Source: JAKOWB01 sp038363005
GTDB lineage: Bacteria; Pseudomonadota; Alphaproteobacteria; Kiloniellales; JACOMY01
NCBI GenBank assembly: GCA_038363005.1
Contig: JBBQBI010000027.1
Coordinates: 1 to 58,920, forward strand
Reading direction: 5' to 3'
Length of the DNA stretch: 58,920 nucleotides
Shown here: positions 1 through 5,879 of the stretch, one piece after another
How the letters are laid out: every line of letters starts with the position of its first letter
How positions within the stretch are numbered: the first letter of the stretch is position 1
Program-made: the position numbers and the translations under genes
Notes under the pieces: generated by a model
What the model was told of the DNA's origin: nothing
Databases searched by the model: none
Seen by the model: the letters and a program-made list of their open reading frames with translations, nothing else

Positions 1-103
1 TCGCGCTCCCCTTCGCCGTCGGAGGCCAGGCCACCGCGGCAGGCGATCCGCACGCGAGCCCCGCGTGGGTACACGCCGCCGCGAGCCAGGGAAACGACCG
101 CAT
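1..103 (-). CDS. Possible secreted protein, N-terminal fragment
   Basis: An ATG at 103 opens a frame that runs off the left edge of the window with no stop, giving 34 visible residues. It starts 7 bases after the stop of the Asp-Gly repeat protein on the same strand, so the two would form an operon. The visible part begins MRSFPWLAAAC and is rich in Ala and Gly, which could be a weak signal peptide. No family can be recognised from so short a piece, and chance coding is possible in DNA of this GC content. Confidence 0.35.
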   Translation of the reverse strand, partial: MRSFPWLAAACTHAGLACGSPAAVAWPPTAKGSA

Positions 104-110
104 CCCTGCA

Positions 111-452
111 CTATGCGACAGATCCCCCACCGGCGCAGCCATCTCCGTCGCCATCTCCGTCGCCATCTCCGTCGCCATCTCCGTCGCCGTCGCCATCTCC
201 ATCGCCGCCGTCGCCACCACCGTCGCCGCCGCCTTCGCCCGCGGCTTGCTGCCAGTCGAGACTCGGCAGGCCAAGCCAAGCCTGGTCGCCGGTCGTGGCA
301 TGCCAGCGCAACGCCAGGGGGGTCGCCGTCAGCAGCACGGCCAGAGCGCTGGCGCTGGCCAACAGGCGCAGTCGCCGCGCCGCCCGGTTGGGGCCGGGGC
401 CAGCAGGCCGTTTCGACAGCAGTTGCTCAGCGCCAGAGGGCCAAGCAGGCAT
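111..452 (-). CDS. Small membrane-anchored protein with C-terminal Asp-Gly repeat tail
   Basis: This 113-residue protein has a basic N-terminus, one hydrophobic segment (about residues 30-50, with LLASASALAVLL), a short spacer containing two Trp, and a C-terminal tail of about 35 residues that is almost purely Gly and Asp. The ATG at 452 is preferred over an upstream TTG because AAGGA lies 7 bases before it. The tail is encoded by a 12-bp tandem repeat and could bind divalent cations, but that is inference. The gene is divergent from the ECF sigma factor, and a promoter-like element matching that of the sigma gene lies upstream, so it may belong to the sigma regulon. No family is recognised. 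Repeat number probably varies between strains. Confidence 0.6.
   Translation of the reverse strand: MPAWPSGAEQLLSKRPAGPGPNRAARRLRLLASASALAVLLTATPLALRWHATTGDQAWLGLPSLDWQQAAGEGGGDGGGDGGDGDGDGDGDGDGDGDGDGDGDGCAGGGSVA
140..228. repeat. 12-bp tandem repeat encoding Asp-Gly units
   Basis: The unit CATCTCCGTCGC occurs four times perfectly at 140-187 and then decays into shorter GTCGCC and CATCGCC units to about 228. On the minus strand it encodes (Asp-Gly)n in the tail of the small membrane protein. There is no spacer diversity, so it is not a CRISPR array. Confidence 0.9.
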
Positions 453-577
453 GATCAATTCCTTCCGCCGCAGGGTCCTTGCAGCCCCGCCCGTCTAGCT
501 AACCTAGCGCGGCAAGGGGCGCCAGGGGTTGATAGAGATCAAGGTCCGCCGCGGGCCTTGTGCCCTATCCTCCAGCC

Positions 578-607
578 GATAACACCCGGCGGCACGACTT
601 TCTTCCC
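578..607 (-). promoter_or_regulatory. ECF-type promoter-like element, leftward copy
   Basis: Read on the minus strand this is GGGAAGAAA, 13 bases, then GTGTTATC. The same two blocks occur in mirror orientation at 648-676 facing the sigma gene. GGAA-type -35 blocks are typical of ECF promoters. It lies about 125 bases before the start of the Asp-Gly repeat protein. Assignment as a promoter is inference from sequence symmetry and position. Confidence 0.5.
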
Positions 608-647
608 GTCCCCTGCGACGATTATGCGTGCGACAGGGCCCGGGGGC

Positions 648-676
648 GGGAAGAAAACGCCGCCTGGCGTGTTATC
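648..676 (+). promoter_or_regulatory. ECF-type promoter-like element, rightward copy (probable sigma autoregulation)
   Basis: GGGAAGAAA (648-656), 12 bases, then GTGTTATC (669-676), located 67 bases before the sigma factor ATG. It mirrors the element at 578-607, and both copies also share a GCCGCC block in the spacer. An ECF sigma factor activating its own operon and a divergent target would give exactly this arrangement. Alternatively the dyad is a binding site for a dimeric regulator or a transcript hairpin. Confidence 0.5.
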
Positions 677-742
677 CCATCGAACGCAATACCCCGGGCA
701 GGTCCTGGGGAGCGGGCGGCAGCGGGGGATGCGACAGCTGGC

Positions 743-1243
743 ATGGACGAGACGCTGAAGCGCGAAATCGTCGCCTTTTTGCCGCGCTTGCGCCGCTACG
801 CCCAGGCTTTGACAGGCTCGCGGGCCGATGGAGACGATCTGGTGCAGGCCACCTGTGAACGCGCGATCCGCCACCTCGATAGCTGGCAGCCGGGCAGCCG
901 CCTGGATGCCTGGCTGTTCCGCATCGCCCGCAATCACTTCCTGAACGAGGTGCGGGCCAGCAAGGTGCGCGGGCCGCAGCACGACATCGCCGACCATGAG
1001 AACGAGCATGCAGGCGACGCCCGGCCGGGGCAGGAAGCCAGGCTCGAGCTGGCGCGGGTGCGCCAGCTACTCAACCAGCTGCCCGAGGAACAGCGCAGCG
1101 TGCTGCTGCTGATCGCGGTGGAGGGCCTGAGCTATCAGGAGACCGCCGCCGCGCTCGACCTGCCCATGGGCACGGTGACCAGCCGCCTGGCGCGCGGCCG
1201 CTTGGCGCTCAAGGGCCTGATGGAGGGTGGGAACCTGGCATGA
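743..1243 (+). CDS. ECF-family RNA polymerase sigma factor
   Basis: The 166-residue protein has the two domains of group IV sigma factors. Region 2 (about residues 10-75) includes GDDLVQATCERA and DAWLFRIARNHFLNEVR, which recognise and melt the -10 element. Region 4 (about residues 105-160) includes LPEEQRSVLLLIAVEGLSY and GTVTSRLARGR, the helix-turn-helix that contacts the -35. The ATG at 743 is chosen because the frame continues upstream into unrelated sequence and the protein then starts directly at region 2. Its stop overlaps the ATG of the anti-sigma gene, so translation is probably coupled. It should be held inactive at the membrane by that partner until a signal arrives. The signal is unknown. 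Confidence 0.93.
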   Translation: MDETLKREIVAFLPRLRRYAQALTGSRADGDDLVQATCERAIRHLDSWQPGSRLDAWLFRIARNHFLNEVRASKVRGPQHDIADHENEHAGDARPGQEARLELARVRQLLNQLPEEQRSVLLLIAVEGLSYQETAAALDLPMGTVTSRLARGRLALKGLMEGGNLA

Positions 1244-1962
1244 CCCCCGGCATGACGATCCTGCGCGACGCGGAGCTGCTGCAGCTCCTGCATGACGGCG
1301 AGGCCAGCGTTGAGCAGCGCGCCGCCGCCGAAGCCTGGTTGGCCGAGGATCCCGCCGCCCGGGCACTACTGCACGACCTGGAGGCCGGCGACCGCCTGCT
1401 GCGCGCGGCCGTCGATGGCCCGCTGCAGGAGCCCCTGCCGGCGGCCCTGCTGGCGCGGGTCGAGGCGACGCTGGCCGGCCAGCTGGTGCAGCTGTCGGCC
1501 GCGCGGGTGCCGGCGTCGGCAGCCGCGGCGCCCGCCGCGGCACCGCGCCGCTGGCTGCCGTTGGCGCTGGCGGCCTCGATTGCCCTGGCGGTGGGCCTGC
1601 CGACCGCCTGGTACTGGGCGGCGCACAATACCGAGCAGCGCCTGGCGGCGCGCGACGTCGCCCGGGCGCAGGCCCTGGCGGGGCTGGAGAACCAGCTGCA
1701 GCAGACCCTGGAAACCCAGGTCAGCGGTACGCCGCTACCCTGGCAGCAGGCTGGCAGCGGCAGCGGCGAACTGCTGGCGGTGCGCACCTACAAGAGCGCC
1801 GCTGGCCAGTGGTGCCGCGAATACCGCATTGGCGCCGAGGTGCTGGGCCAACCCTATGACGAGCGCGGCATCGCCTGCCGCGACGCCACCGGCCGCTGGC
1901 AGCGCAAGGTGATCCTGCTGGACGAGGACGCGGCAGCGCCGGCACCTGGCCAGGGCACCTGA
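1240..1962 (+). CDS. Anti-sigma factor, single-pass, with periplasmic surface-antigen-like domain
   Basis: A 240-residue protein beginning inside the stop of the sigma gene (ATGA overlap). The N-terminal ~85 residues are the acidic helical cytoplasmic part expected to clamp the sigma factor; no ZAS-type His-x3-Cys-x2-Cys zinc motif is visible. One membrane segment lies near residues 105-125 (WLPLALAASIALAVGLP), followed by a short coiled-coil-like stretch. The C-terminal part, about residues 170-230, contains CREYRIG and GIACRDATGRWQ, which resembles the small surface-antigen domain found in alphaproteobacterial envelope proteins. The topology suggests a periplasmic sensor. What it senses cannot be read from the sequence. 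Confidence 0.82.
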   Translation: MTPGMTILRDAELLQLLHDGEASVEQRAAAEAWLAEDPAARALLHDLEAGDRLLRAAVDGPLQEPLPAALLARVEATLAGQLVQLSAARVPASAAAAPAAAPRRWLPLALAASIALAVGLPTAWYWAAHNTEQRLAARDVARAQALAGLENQLQQTLETQVSGTPLPWQQAGSGSGELLAVRTYKSAAGQWCREYRIGAEVLGQPYDERGIACRDATGRWQRKVILLDEDAAAPAPGQGT

Positions 1963-2074
1963 CGCAGGGCCGACTGGGCCAAGGATACGGGACGAGACGA
2001 GCCTTGCGCTCGCCCGGCCCATTCGCTATCTACACGGCCCGGCCGGCCCCTTGGGGTCCGCCGCAAGCTCATGG

Positions 2075-2150
2075 GTCCCCTTCGTCTAGAGGCCCAGGAC
2101 ACCGCCCTCTCACGGCGGGAACAGGGGTTCGAATCCCCTAGGGGACGCCA
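2075..2150 (+). tRNA. tRNA-Glu (anticodon CTC)
   Basis: A full cloverleaf can be folded. The acceptor GTCCCCT pairs with AGGGGAC, the anticodon stem CCGCC/GGCGG carries the loop CTCTCAC with anticodon CTC at 2109-2111, and the T-arm contains GGTTCGAATCC. The 3' GCCA is encoded. The sequence just after it is duplicated 1.2 kb downstream, so this tRNA may be an integration site. Confidence 0.97.
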
Positions 2151-2255
2151 AGCTTTTCAAAAGCTTGGCAAGGCTGAGCCACCTGAAATCTCCATCGTAC
2201 GGCAAAAATACGGCATAGGCGGTGCAGCGTGAGCCGAGCATTGCCCGTCGTCGCT
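2138..2255. repeat. Direct repeat copy 1 at tRNA-Glu 3' end (possible att site)
   Basis: About 118 bases starting in the last bases of the tRNA match a second copy at 3357-3474. The best conserved blocks are CTAGGGGA, AGCTTTTCARAAGCTTGG, CAAAAATACGGCATAGG (TAAAAATGCGGCATAGG in copy 2) and GGTGC; the rest is diverged. The block AAGCTTTTCAAAAGCTT is itself a palindrome. The two copies bracket a lower-GC segment. It could be an old attL/attR pair or a tandem duplication. Confidence 0.75.
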
Positions 2256-2363
2256 CGATGTTCGATAGTCCGAACTGGGCCGAGAAGGTCGTTCCGTACG
2301 TGGGATTGCGGGCCTCTGCAGGGGCATGCCGTCGTCCCGGCCCGCCCTACTAAGGGGTGCGTA

Positions 2364-2936
2364 ATGCGCGTGGGCATCCTTGGAACGCTCGATGAGATTG
2401 CCGATGAGAGTGCGCGTTTCTATGCATACATCGGACTCTGCGTATCCACTGCCTCCGGCATCGAGCTCAGCATTTTCGACTGCTATCTCCGAACCAGCGG
2501 CCAAGCCCGCAGCGATGCCATCGCGACGTTCTATAGAGACGTGAGATTTCGGCGGAAGCGGGAGATTACCGATATTTCGGTAAGGCGCCGCTTGCAGAAC
2601 CCGAGTGCTACAACTCGCTGGTCTGATCTTCACGCTGAAATCCAGCAAGCATGCGGCCCAAACGGAGGTCGGAACCTTGTCAGCCACAATCCACTATCGA
2701 CGAGCATTTATGTTCGCCTGAGCGACGATGGCATCCCGGAGTTCATTGACGGTTCAGCTCTCTATGCAGAAACGGCTATCATGCAGAATGCCGAGCTAGT
2801 AGCTGCCGGCATCCGCCCTTCTGACAGACATACCTTAGAAACCCTGAGGCTCCATGCAGGCGATCTTGTGGGGCTGGAATTTCGTCTGATTGAGTTTCGC
2901 CGATACCTCGCCGAGGTCTTACCGACGCCTACCTAA
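2364..2936 (+). CDS. Hypothetical protein, possible HEPN-like helical protein in tRNA-linked island
   Basis: This 190-residue protein matches no family I can name. The ATG at 2364 is preferred because AAGGGG lies 7 bases upstream. The sequence is predicted mainly helical by eye, with a helix holding YIGLCVSTASGIELSIFDCY near residues 21-40 and a motif R-N-L-V-S-H near residue 110. Arg-x4-His with a polar residue after Arg is the signature of HEPN ribonucleases found in toxins and antiphage systems, so a HEPN relation is possible but unproven. Base composition is clearly lower in GC than the neighbours. Together with the flanking direct repeat at tRNA-Glu this indicates horizontal acquisition. 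No integrase or partner antitoxin is visible. Confidence 0.6.
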   Translation: MRVGILGTLDEIADESARFYAYIGLCVSTASGIELSIFDCYLRTSGQARSDAIATFYRDVRFRRKREITDISVRRRLQNPSATTRWSDLHAEIQQACGPNGGRNLVSHNPLSTSIYVRLSDDGIPEFIDGSALYAETAIMQNAELVAAGIRPSDRHTLETLRLHAGDLVGLEFRLIEFRRYLAEVLPTPT

Positions 2937-3012
2937 GCGCAAACGCCTGCGCCATGATCCGGCGATGCGCTGGATCGTCGTTACAGGGTCTCGCAAGAGA
3001 TATTTAGAAGGA

Positions 3013-3180
3013 TCATTTGCCGTCATCCGGTGTGCCGACAACATGATTTGCATCCTTCGTGCCCGCATCGTTTCTCTTTTTTTCGACGAATTTTTCTTTC
3101 AGAGCGGCTTTATCTTTCACATTGTGGTCGTCACCGTGCTTACGATCATAATCTTGCGAGTGTTTTGATTGTTTCGTCAT
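3013..3180 (-). CDS. Small highly charged hydrophilic protein (55 residues)
   Basis: A short frame begins with ATG at 3180 and ends in TGA at 3013. The ribosome site AAGGAAG sits 7 bases upstream on the minus strand. The product starts MTKQSKHSQDYDRKHG and ends VVGTPDDGK. It contains about 40 percent Lys, Arg, Asp and Glu, several His, and few hydrophobic residues, so it should be soluble and largely disordered. Codon use is AT-richer than the genome average. Two other small stress-type genes (24-residue membrane peptide, CsbD) follow on the same strand, so a stress role is plausible, but no family is recognised. The plus-strand frame over the same bases is read as a shadow. Confidence 0.6.
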   Translation of the reverse strand: MTKQSKHSQDYDRKHGDDHNVKDKAALKEKFVEKKRNDAGTKDANHVVGTPDDGK

Positions 3181-3565
3181 GTAAATACTTCCTTCAACAC
3201 GCTGCGGGCTGTCATTGCTTGCTCCGTGTAGCAGTTGGTGGAGCAGCCGGGTCGTCGTTCGCGGAGCGGATCACCGTTAATGTAGGAAAGCCACCTTACC
3301 GTTGGCCTTCCCAAGGATCACCAGCACACCAGAACTCGCCTTTCACATCGCCTCACCTAGGGGAGTCTAAGCTTTTCAGAAGCTTGGCAAGGCTTGGCCG
3401 TCAATTCTATCCGTTGTTCGGTAAAAATGCGGCATAGGTGGTGCGGCACAGCCGGGCCCTTGCCTGCCATCGCGCCCCAAGTTGGGGACGATGCGTGCCT
3501 GTTCCCGCCACAGTGCGCACCCCTAGCCTGTCGGGCGGGTAAGCCAGACCCGACTTAGCCTCGCG
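3181..3565. other. Gene-poor end of the mini-island
   Basis: No convincing gene is seen here. The segment holds the upstream region of the 55-residue gene and the second copy of the direct repeat (3357-3474). Composition returns to genome-like GC after about 3440. Confidence 0.6.
3357..3474. repeat. Direct repeat copy 2 (distal boundary of mini-island)
   Basis: Partner of 2138-2255. It begins CTAGGGGAGTCTAAGC, where the tRNA-derived bases are imperfect, then shares AGCTTTTCAGAAGCTTGG and GCGGCATAGGTGGTGC. The distance between the copies is 1219 bases. The repeat is diverged enough that any mobility is ancient. Confidence 0.75.
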
Positions 3566-3640
3566 CTACCTCAATCCGAAGTATCCGAGGACCACCAGCA
3601 CAATCACGACCGCTCCGACTAGCCAAACGATGTTGTTCAT
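3566..3640 (-). CDS. 24-residue small membrane protein
   Basis: A very short gene with ATG at 3640 and TAG at 3566, preceded by GGAGAG 4 bases before the start. The product begins MNNIVWLVGAVVIVL and ends GYFGLR, so it is essentially one transmembrane helix with a short polar end. Similar tiny one-helix proteins are common in alphaproteobacteria, often near stress genes such as csbD, which here lies 80 bases upstream on the same strand. Its function is unknown. Confidence 0.7.
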   Translation of the reverse strand: MNNIVWLVGAVVIVLVVLGYFGLR

Positions 3641-3719
3641 GTGTCTCTCCTTGGGGAGCAAGCGCCGACTGGTAAGTCAGCGCGCCCGATATGCTTGAGA
3701 AGGTCTCGAACCGCGCGGA

Positions 3720-3902
3720 CTAGCCGGCGTCCTTTGCAGCGTCCTTGACGGCGCCGATGGCCTGCTGGCCCTTGCCCTTGATCTCCTGGATCTTGCCCTC
3801 GACCTGGAGCTTGTCCGATCCGATGGCCTTGCCAACGCCTTGCTTGACGTTGCCGATGGCCACATTCGATTTGCCCGTGATCTTGTCCGTGCTGCTGCTC
3901 AT
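3720..3902 (-). CDS. CsbD family stress-response protein
   Basis: A 60-residue protein with the CsbD pattern: DKITGKSNVAIGNVKQGVGK and DKLQVEGKIQEIKGKGQQ, rich in Lys and Gly and ending KDAAKDAG. CsbD proteins are small, soluble and usually under general-stress control; their molecular role is unknown. The ATG at 3902 has AAGGGA upstream. A GGAAC-N16-GGTT sequence about 145 bases upstream resembles the alphaproteobacterial EcfG promoter GGAAC-N16/17-CGTT, with one mismatch. The gene sits between the tRNA-linked island and the formate dehydrogenase operon and could share a transcript with the 24-residue membrane protein downstream. Confidence 0.88.
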   Translation of the reverse strand: MSSSTDKITGKSNVAIGNVKQGVGKAIGSDKLQVEGKIQEIKGKGQQAIGAVKDAAKDAG

Positions 3903-4043
3903 GCCGATGTCCCTTACGATGTGAACGTCAAGGCTCCGCGCCACGGCACACTGGCGGTTAGGCCGCTTTGATTGCTCATAGGGCGGAGGTCTGGGGCTCT
4001 GTCGACATCGGCCAACGTTCGAGACCGCTGTCGCTCCAGAAGT

Positions 4044-4068
4044 AACCATCGGGGCGACGATTGGTTCC
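4044..4068 (-). promoter_or_regulatory. EcfG-like promoter upstream of csbD
   Basis: On the minus strand this reads GGAAC (4068-4064), 16 bases, GGTT (4047-4044). The general-stress sigma EcfG consensus is GGAAC-N16/17-CGTT, so there is one mismatch in the -10 part. The leader to the csbD ATG would be about 140 bases. The rest of 3903-4155 shows no gene. Confidence 0.4.
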
Positions 4069-4155
4069 GTCCGGGGGCGCTGGCGCCAACTCCTCCACGA
4101 CGATTGTTCAGGCCGATCGCGGCAACGGACAGGCAATCCTGTGCCCCGAAACGCA

Positions 4156-4186
4156 AACGGCGCCGGACCCGAGGTCCGGCGCCGTT
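4156..4186 (-). terminator. Intrinsic terminator of the fdh operon
   Basis: A perfect 14-bp stem (arms 4156-4169 and 4173-4186) with a 3-base loop lies 25 bases after the stop of the formate dehydrogenase gamma gene. The minus-strand tail that follows is TGCGTTTCG, so the U-tract is weak, but the very stable GC stem suggests termination. Confidence 0.75.
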
Positions 4187-4210
4187 GCTGCGCCGTCTTG
4201 GCGGTGACGC

Positions 4211-5197
4211 CTATTCGGCCGGTTGCGGTCGTCCGCTAGCCTGGGCGCTGCTGCCCGTGGCCTGCTTCTTCTCGGCCCAGAGGCTGTGGTGCTCCTTGGC
4301 CCAGTTCTCGTCGACCTGGCCGGTGCCCATGGCCTCGAAGGCGCCTTCCATGCCGATGGTGCCGATGTAGATGTGCGCCAGGATCACGCCGATCATCACC
4401 AGGCCGATCAGGCCGTGCACGATGGTGGCGGTCTGCTGACCGTCGATGTCGGTGGCGGTGAAGGGGAACAGCAGCAGGTAGCCGGTGATGCCCAGCGCGG
4501 CGCCGCCCAGGATGACGGTCCAGAACACCAGCTTCTGGCCGGCGTTGAACTTCCTCGCCGGCGGGTGCTTGTCGCCGATGATGCCGCCGCCCTGCTTCAG
4601 CCAGACCAGGTCCAGGCGGGTCGGCAGGTTGTCCTTCACCCAGATCACCAGCATCAGGACGATGCCGACGATGAAGGGCAGTGCCAGATAGTCGTGCGCG
4701 TACTTGCCCCACTGGGTCAGCGTGGAAAAGGCACCGTCGCCGATGATCGGCTGGATGATCGACCTGCCGAAGGAGATGTTGAGGCCGGTGAGGCCAAGGA
4801 CGATGAAGCAGCTGGCGGTGAGCCAGTGCACGAAGCGTTCGAAGAAGTGGAAGCGGGTGATCTTGCGGCCCGACAGGCCGGCCTTCACGCGGACCTTGCC
4901 GCGGATCAGGTAAAAGGCGACCAGCAACACCAGCATGCCGACCACGGCGATCCAGCCGACCAGCGGCAGGGTATCGCGCTGGAAATCACGCCAGGACACG
5001 CCGTCGGGCTGGATCAGCACGCCGGACTTGCTGTCCGGGATGGTGACGCGGCCCTGCACCTTCTGCAGTTCCTGGAGCAGCTGCTCTTCGCTGGTCTGGG
5101 CGGCGACCGGCTGCGGCGCCACGAAGGCGAGGGCCAGCAAAACGGCCAGCAAACTGACCAGTTGCGTCGCCCGGGTCATGCATGTGGTGATGGACAT
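4211..5197 (-). CDS. fdhC: Formate dehydrogenase, cytochrome b556 (gamma) subunit
   Basis: This 328-residue protein anchors the enzyme in the cytoplasmic membrane and passes electrons to quinone. It has an N-terminal signal-like helix (residues ~10-33, ending PVAAQ), a periplasmic stretch, then about five membrane helices. These include FFERFVHWLTASCFIVLGL and ATIVHGLIGLVMIGVIL, whose His residues are candidates for heme b ligands, as in FdnI/FdoI. The N-terminal extension before the first core helix is normal for alphaproteobacterial gamma subunits. The start has AAGGGG 6 bases upstream. It is last in the fdh run, 73 bases after fdhB, and a strong hairpin follows. Confidence 0.93.
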   Translation of the reverse strand: MSITTCMTRATQLVSLLAVLLALAFVAPQPVAAQTSEEQLLQELQKVQGRVTIPDSKSGVLIQPDGVSWRDFQRDTLPLVGWIAVVGMLVLLVAFYLIRGKVRVKAGLSGRKITRFHFFERFVHWLTASCFIVLGLTGLNISFGRSIIQPIIGDGAFSTLTQWGKYAHDYLALPFIVGIVLMLVIWVKDNLPTRLDLVWLKQGGGIIGDKHPPARKFNAGQKLVFWTVILGGAALGITGYLLLFPFTATDIDGQQTATIVHGLIGLVMIGVILAHIYIGTIGMEGAFEAMGTGQVDENWAKEHHSLWAEKKQATGSSAQASGRPQPAE

Positions 5198-5270
5198 CGT
5201 TCACCCCTTTTCTGCCGTCTTCCAAACAGGGCGGGGCGGGACCCAGCGGGCCCGTCACCGCCCGCCGGCG

Positions 5271-5867
5271 TCACGTCGCGATGGTTTCCTGATAGGCCGT
5301 CTGCCAACCCCAGGCGCCCGAGCCGTAGCCACGGGTCACCACGCGTTCCTTGTAGATCTTGGCGATGACTTCGCCGTCGCCGGCCAGCAGCGACTTGGTC
5401 GAGCACATCTCGGCGCAGAGCGGCAGCTTGCCCTCGGCCAGACGGTTGGCACCGTACTTGGCGTATTCCTCGGGCGAGTTGTCGGCTTCCGGACCGCCGG
5501 CGCAGTAGGTGCACTTGTCCATCTTGCCGCGCGAGCCGAAGTTGCCGACTTGCGGGTACTGCGGCGCGCCGAAGGGGCAGGCATAGAAGCAGTAGCCGCA
5601 GCCGATGCAGAGGTCCTTGGAATGCAGCACCACGCCGTCGGCGGTGGTGAAGAAGCAGTCCACCGGACAGACCGCGGCGCAGGGTGCGTCGTTGCAGTGC
5701 ATGCAGGCCATGGATACCGAACGCTCGCCGGGCTTGCCGTCATTGATGGTGACGACGCGCCGGCGGTTGATGCCCCAGGGCACCTCATTCTCGTTCTTGC
5801 AGGCCGTTACGCAGGCGTTGCACTCGATGCAGCGATCGCCATCGCAGAGGAATTTGACGCGTGCCAT
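5271..5867 (-). CDS. fdhB: Formate dehydrogenase, iron-sulfur (beta) subunit
   Basis: A 198-residue ferredoxin-like protein with four Cys clusters. Visible motifs are CIECNACVTACKNE, CMHCNDAPCAAVCPVDC, CIGCGYCFYACPFGAP and a CTYC group, which fit four [4Fe-4S] centres relaying electrons from the catalytic subunit to the heme subunit. There is no C-terminal membrane helix as in E. coli FdnH, which is normal for the shorter alphaproteobacterial form. The start is supported by AAGGAGAG just upstream. It lies 12 bases after fdhA and should be cotranslated with it. It lacks its own signal peptide and is expected to be carried out with the Tat-exported alpha subunit. Confidence 0.95.
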   Translation of the reverse strand: MARVKFLCDGDRCIECNACVTACKNENEVPWGINRRRVVTINDGKPGERSVSMACMHCNDAPCAAVCPVDCFFTTADGVVLHSKDLCIGCGYCFYACPFGAPQYPQVGNFGSRGKMDKCTYCAGGPEADNSPEEYAKYGANRLAEGKLPLCAEMCSTKSLLAGDGEVIAKIYKERVVTRGYGSGAWGWQTAYQETIAT

Positions 5868-5879
5868 CGGTTTCTCTCC

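Noticed and set aside
140..228. Tandem repeat considered as CRISPR
   Set aside because: Units are 12 bp, contiguous, without unique spacers, and are in frame within a coding sequence.
2150..2166. AAGCTTTTCAAAAGCTT after tRNA-Glu read as a terminator
   Set aside because: AT-rich palindrome with no GC stem and no T-run after it; better explained as part of the direct repeat.
2965..3168. Plus-strand frame with a hydrophobic C-terminus over the 55-residue minus-strand gene
   Set aside because: Lacks a ribosome site and its hydrophobicity is explained as the antisense of a Lys/Asp-rich coding sequence.
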